Origin: Chloroflexota bacterium
GTDB lineage: Bacteria > Chloroflexota > Anaerolineae > Anaerolineales > Anaerolineaceae
NCBI GenBank assembly: GCA_023406965.1
Contig: JAEXTI010000563.1
Coordinates: 1 to 5,706 of the forward strand
Length of the DNA stretch: 5,706 nt
Reading direction: 5' to 3'
Positions 4,985 to 5,706 of this stretch are shown piece after piece; the stretch's first letter is position 1, and every line of letters begins with the position of its first letter. The notes below the pieces were generated by a model. That model did not search any database. It saw only the letters and a program-made list of their open reading frames with translations, and was not told the origin of the DNA. Made by a program: the position numbers and the translations under genes.

Positions 4985-5706
4985 ATGTTTTCCAATATCC
5001 TTTATGGCGCCGACTACAATCCAGAACAGTGGGACCCAGATATTTGGAAAGAAGACGCGCGATGGATGCAGGAAGCAGGCGTAAACCGCGTTTCTCTGGG
5101 GATTTTTTCCTGGGCAAAAATGGAGCCAGAGCCGGGCAGGTACGATTTCTCCTGGCTCAAGGAAATCATAGACCTACTTTTTGCGCACGGCGTCAGCGTG
5201 AATCTGGCAACCCCCACAGCCTCACCGCCGCCCTGGCTGGCTCGCCTGCACCCCGAATCCCTGCCAGTGACCGCCGCCAACGTCCGCCTGTGGCATGGCT
5301 CGCGGCGGCATATCTGTCCGCACAGTTCGGCTTACCGCGAGTATGCCCGGCGTCTGGTTACCCGGCTGGCGCAAGAATTTGGAAACCACCCAGGCCTGGC
5401 CCTGTGGCATATTGACAACGAGTACACCAACGGTGTAGCAGAGTGCTTTTGTGACCAGTCTCAGGCCGCGTTCCGTTGCTGGCTGGAAGAAAAATATCAC
5501 TCGATCGACGCCCTCAACGACGCCTGGGGAACGGCCTTTTGGAGCCAGCACTACCTGAGTTGGGATGAAATCCGCGCTCCGGCCCCTACGCCTGTACAGG
5601 CCAACCCGGCCCAAAAGCTGGATTGGCAACGGTTCTGCTCCGATTCATGGCTGGAGTGCTTCCAAGAGCAAATTGATGTGCTCCGCGAGATCACCCCGCA
5701 CATCCC
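4985..5706 (+). CDS. Beta-galactosidase, glycoside hydrolase family 42 (N-terminal 240 residues, 3' end outside window)
   Basis: GH42 enzymes hydrolyse terminal beta-galactosides from lactose, galacto-oligosaccharides or plant polysaccharide fragments. The N-terminus is typical: LYGADYNPEQW (6-16), GVNRVSLGIFSWAKMEPEPG (32-51, start of the TIM barrel), TASPPPWL (78-85), RRHICPHS (107-114) and LALWHIDNEY (138-147). Glu146, preceded by Asn145, is the expected acid/base. The nucleophile Glu lies beyond the window, as the full family length is about 650-700 residues. Family members such as the Thermus A4 enzyme bind zinc through one Cys here plus a CxCxxC group; this protein has C111, C154 and C156, but Ser159 at the fourth place. 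There is no signal peptide, so it acts in the cytoplasm on imported sugars. ATG 4985 follows the previous stop by one base. AAGGGG (4966-4971), 13 bases upstream, is a distant ribosome-binding site, so coupling to the upstream gene probably helps initiation. Confidence 0.95.
   Translation, partial: MFSNILYGADYNPEQWDPDIWKEDARWMQEAGVNRVSLGIFSWAKMEPEPGRYDFSWLKEIIDLLFAHGVSVNLATPTASPPPWLARLHPESLPVTAANVRLWHGSRRHICPHSSAYREYARRLVTRLAQEFGNHPGLALWHIDNEYTNGVAECFCDQSQAAFRCWLEEKYHSIDALNDAWGTAFWSQHYLSWDEIRAPAPTPVQANPAQKLDWQRFCSDSWLECFQEQIDVLREITPHI

Noticed and set aside
1..5706. CRISPR arrays, tRNA or rRNA genes
   Set aside because: No regularly spaced repeats, no tRNA cloverleaf with T-loop GTTCGA-type motif, and no rRNA signature sequences were seen on either strand.

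Overview
The window looks like a piece of a Chloroflexota (probably Anaerolineae) chromosome with moderately high GC. I infer this from memory of the protein families, chiefly a cytoplasmic protein that joins a LacI-type sugar-sensor domain to a histidine kinase, receivers and an AraC DNA-binding domain. No database search was possible. All genes I can support are on the + strand.

Layout. (1) 1-128 is the 3' end of an unrecognised gene, followed by a strong hairpin (159-190). (2) 191-697 has no convincing protein gene. It holds several hairpins, a perfect extended -10 promoter (312-320), a heavily structured stretch of about 240 nt (about 327-563) and a small intrinsic terminator (574-594). 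I read this as a non-coding RNA gene. Its ending, AAGAAGCCCCC-hairpin-GGGGAGCGTCAC, resembles omega-RNA/HEARO RNAs and IS200/IS605-type right ends, yet no IscB, TnpB or TnpA gene is present, so it may be a standalone guide-RNA-like element. (3) 698-4300 encodes a 1200-residue signalling protein carrying a whole pathway on one chain: sugar-binding-like sensor, helical/GAF-like linker, HisKA, HATPase, degenerate receiver, intact receiver, AraC HTH. (4) 4301-4566 is a regulatory gap with AACCGTC direct repeats about two helical turns apart, a plausible sigma70 promoter, and a 64-nt hairpin followed by a T-run. (5) 4567-4983 encodes a small orphan pseudo-receiver. (6) From 4985, one base after that stop codon, a GH42 beta-galactosidase begins and runs off the window end.

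Working model (inference): the hybrid kinase/AraC protein senses an intracellular sugar, probably a galactoside product. It binds the AACCGTC repeats upstream of the promoter at 4356-4384 and activates the pseudo-receiver/beta-galactosidase operon. The hairpin in that operon's leader may insulate it from the kinase gene or attenuate it. The ncRNA locus upstream of the kinase appears to be a separate, possibly mobile, element.
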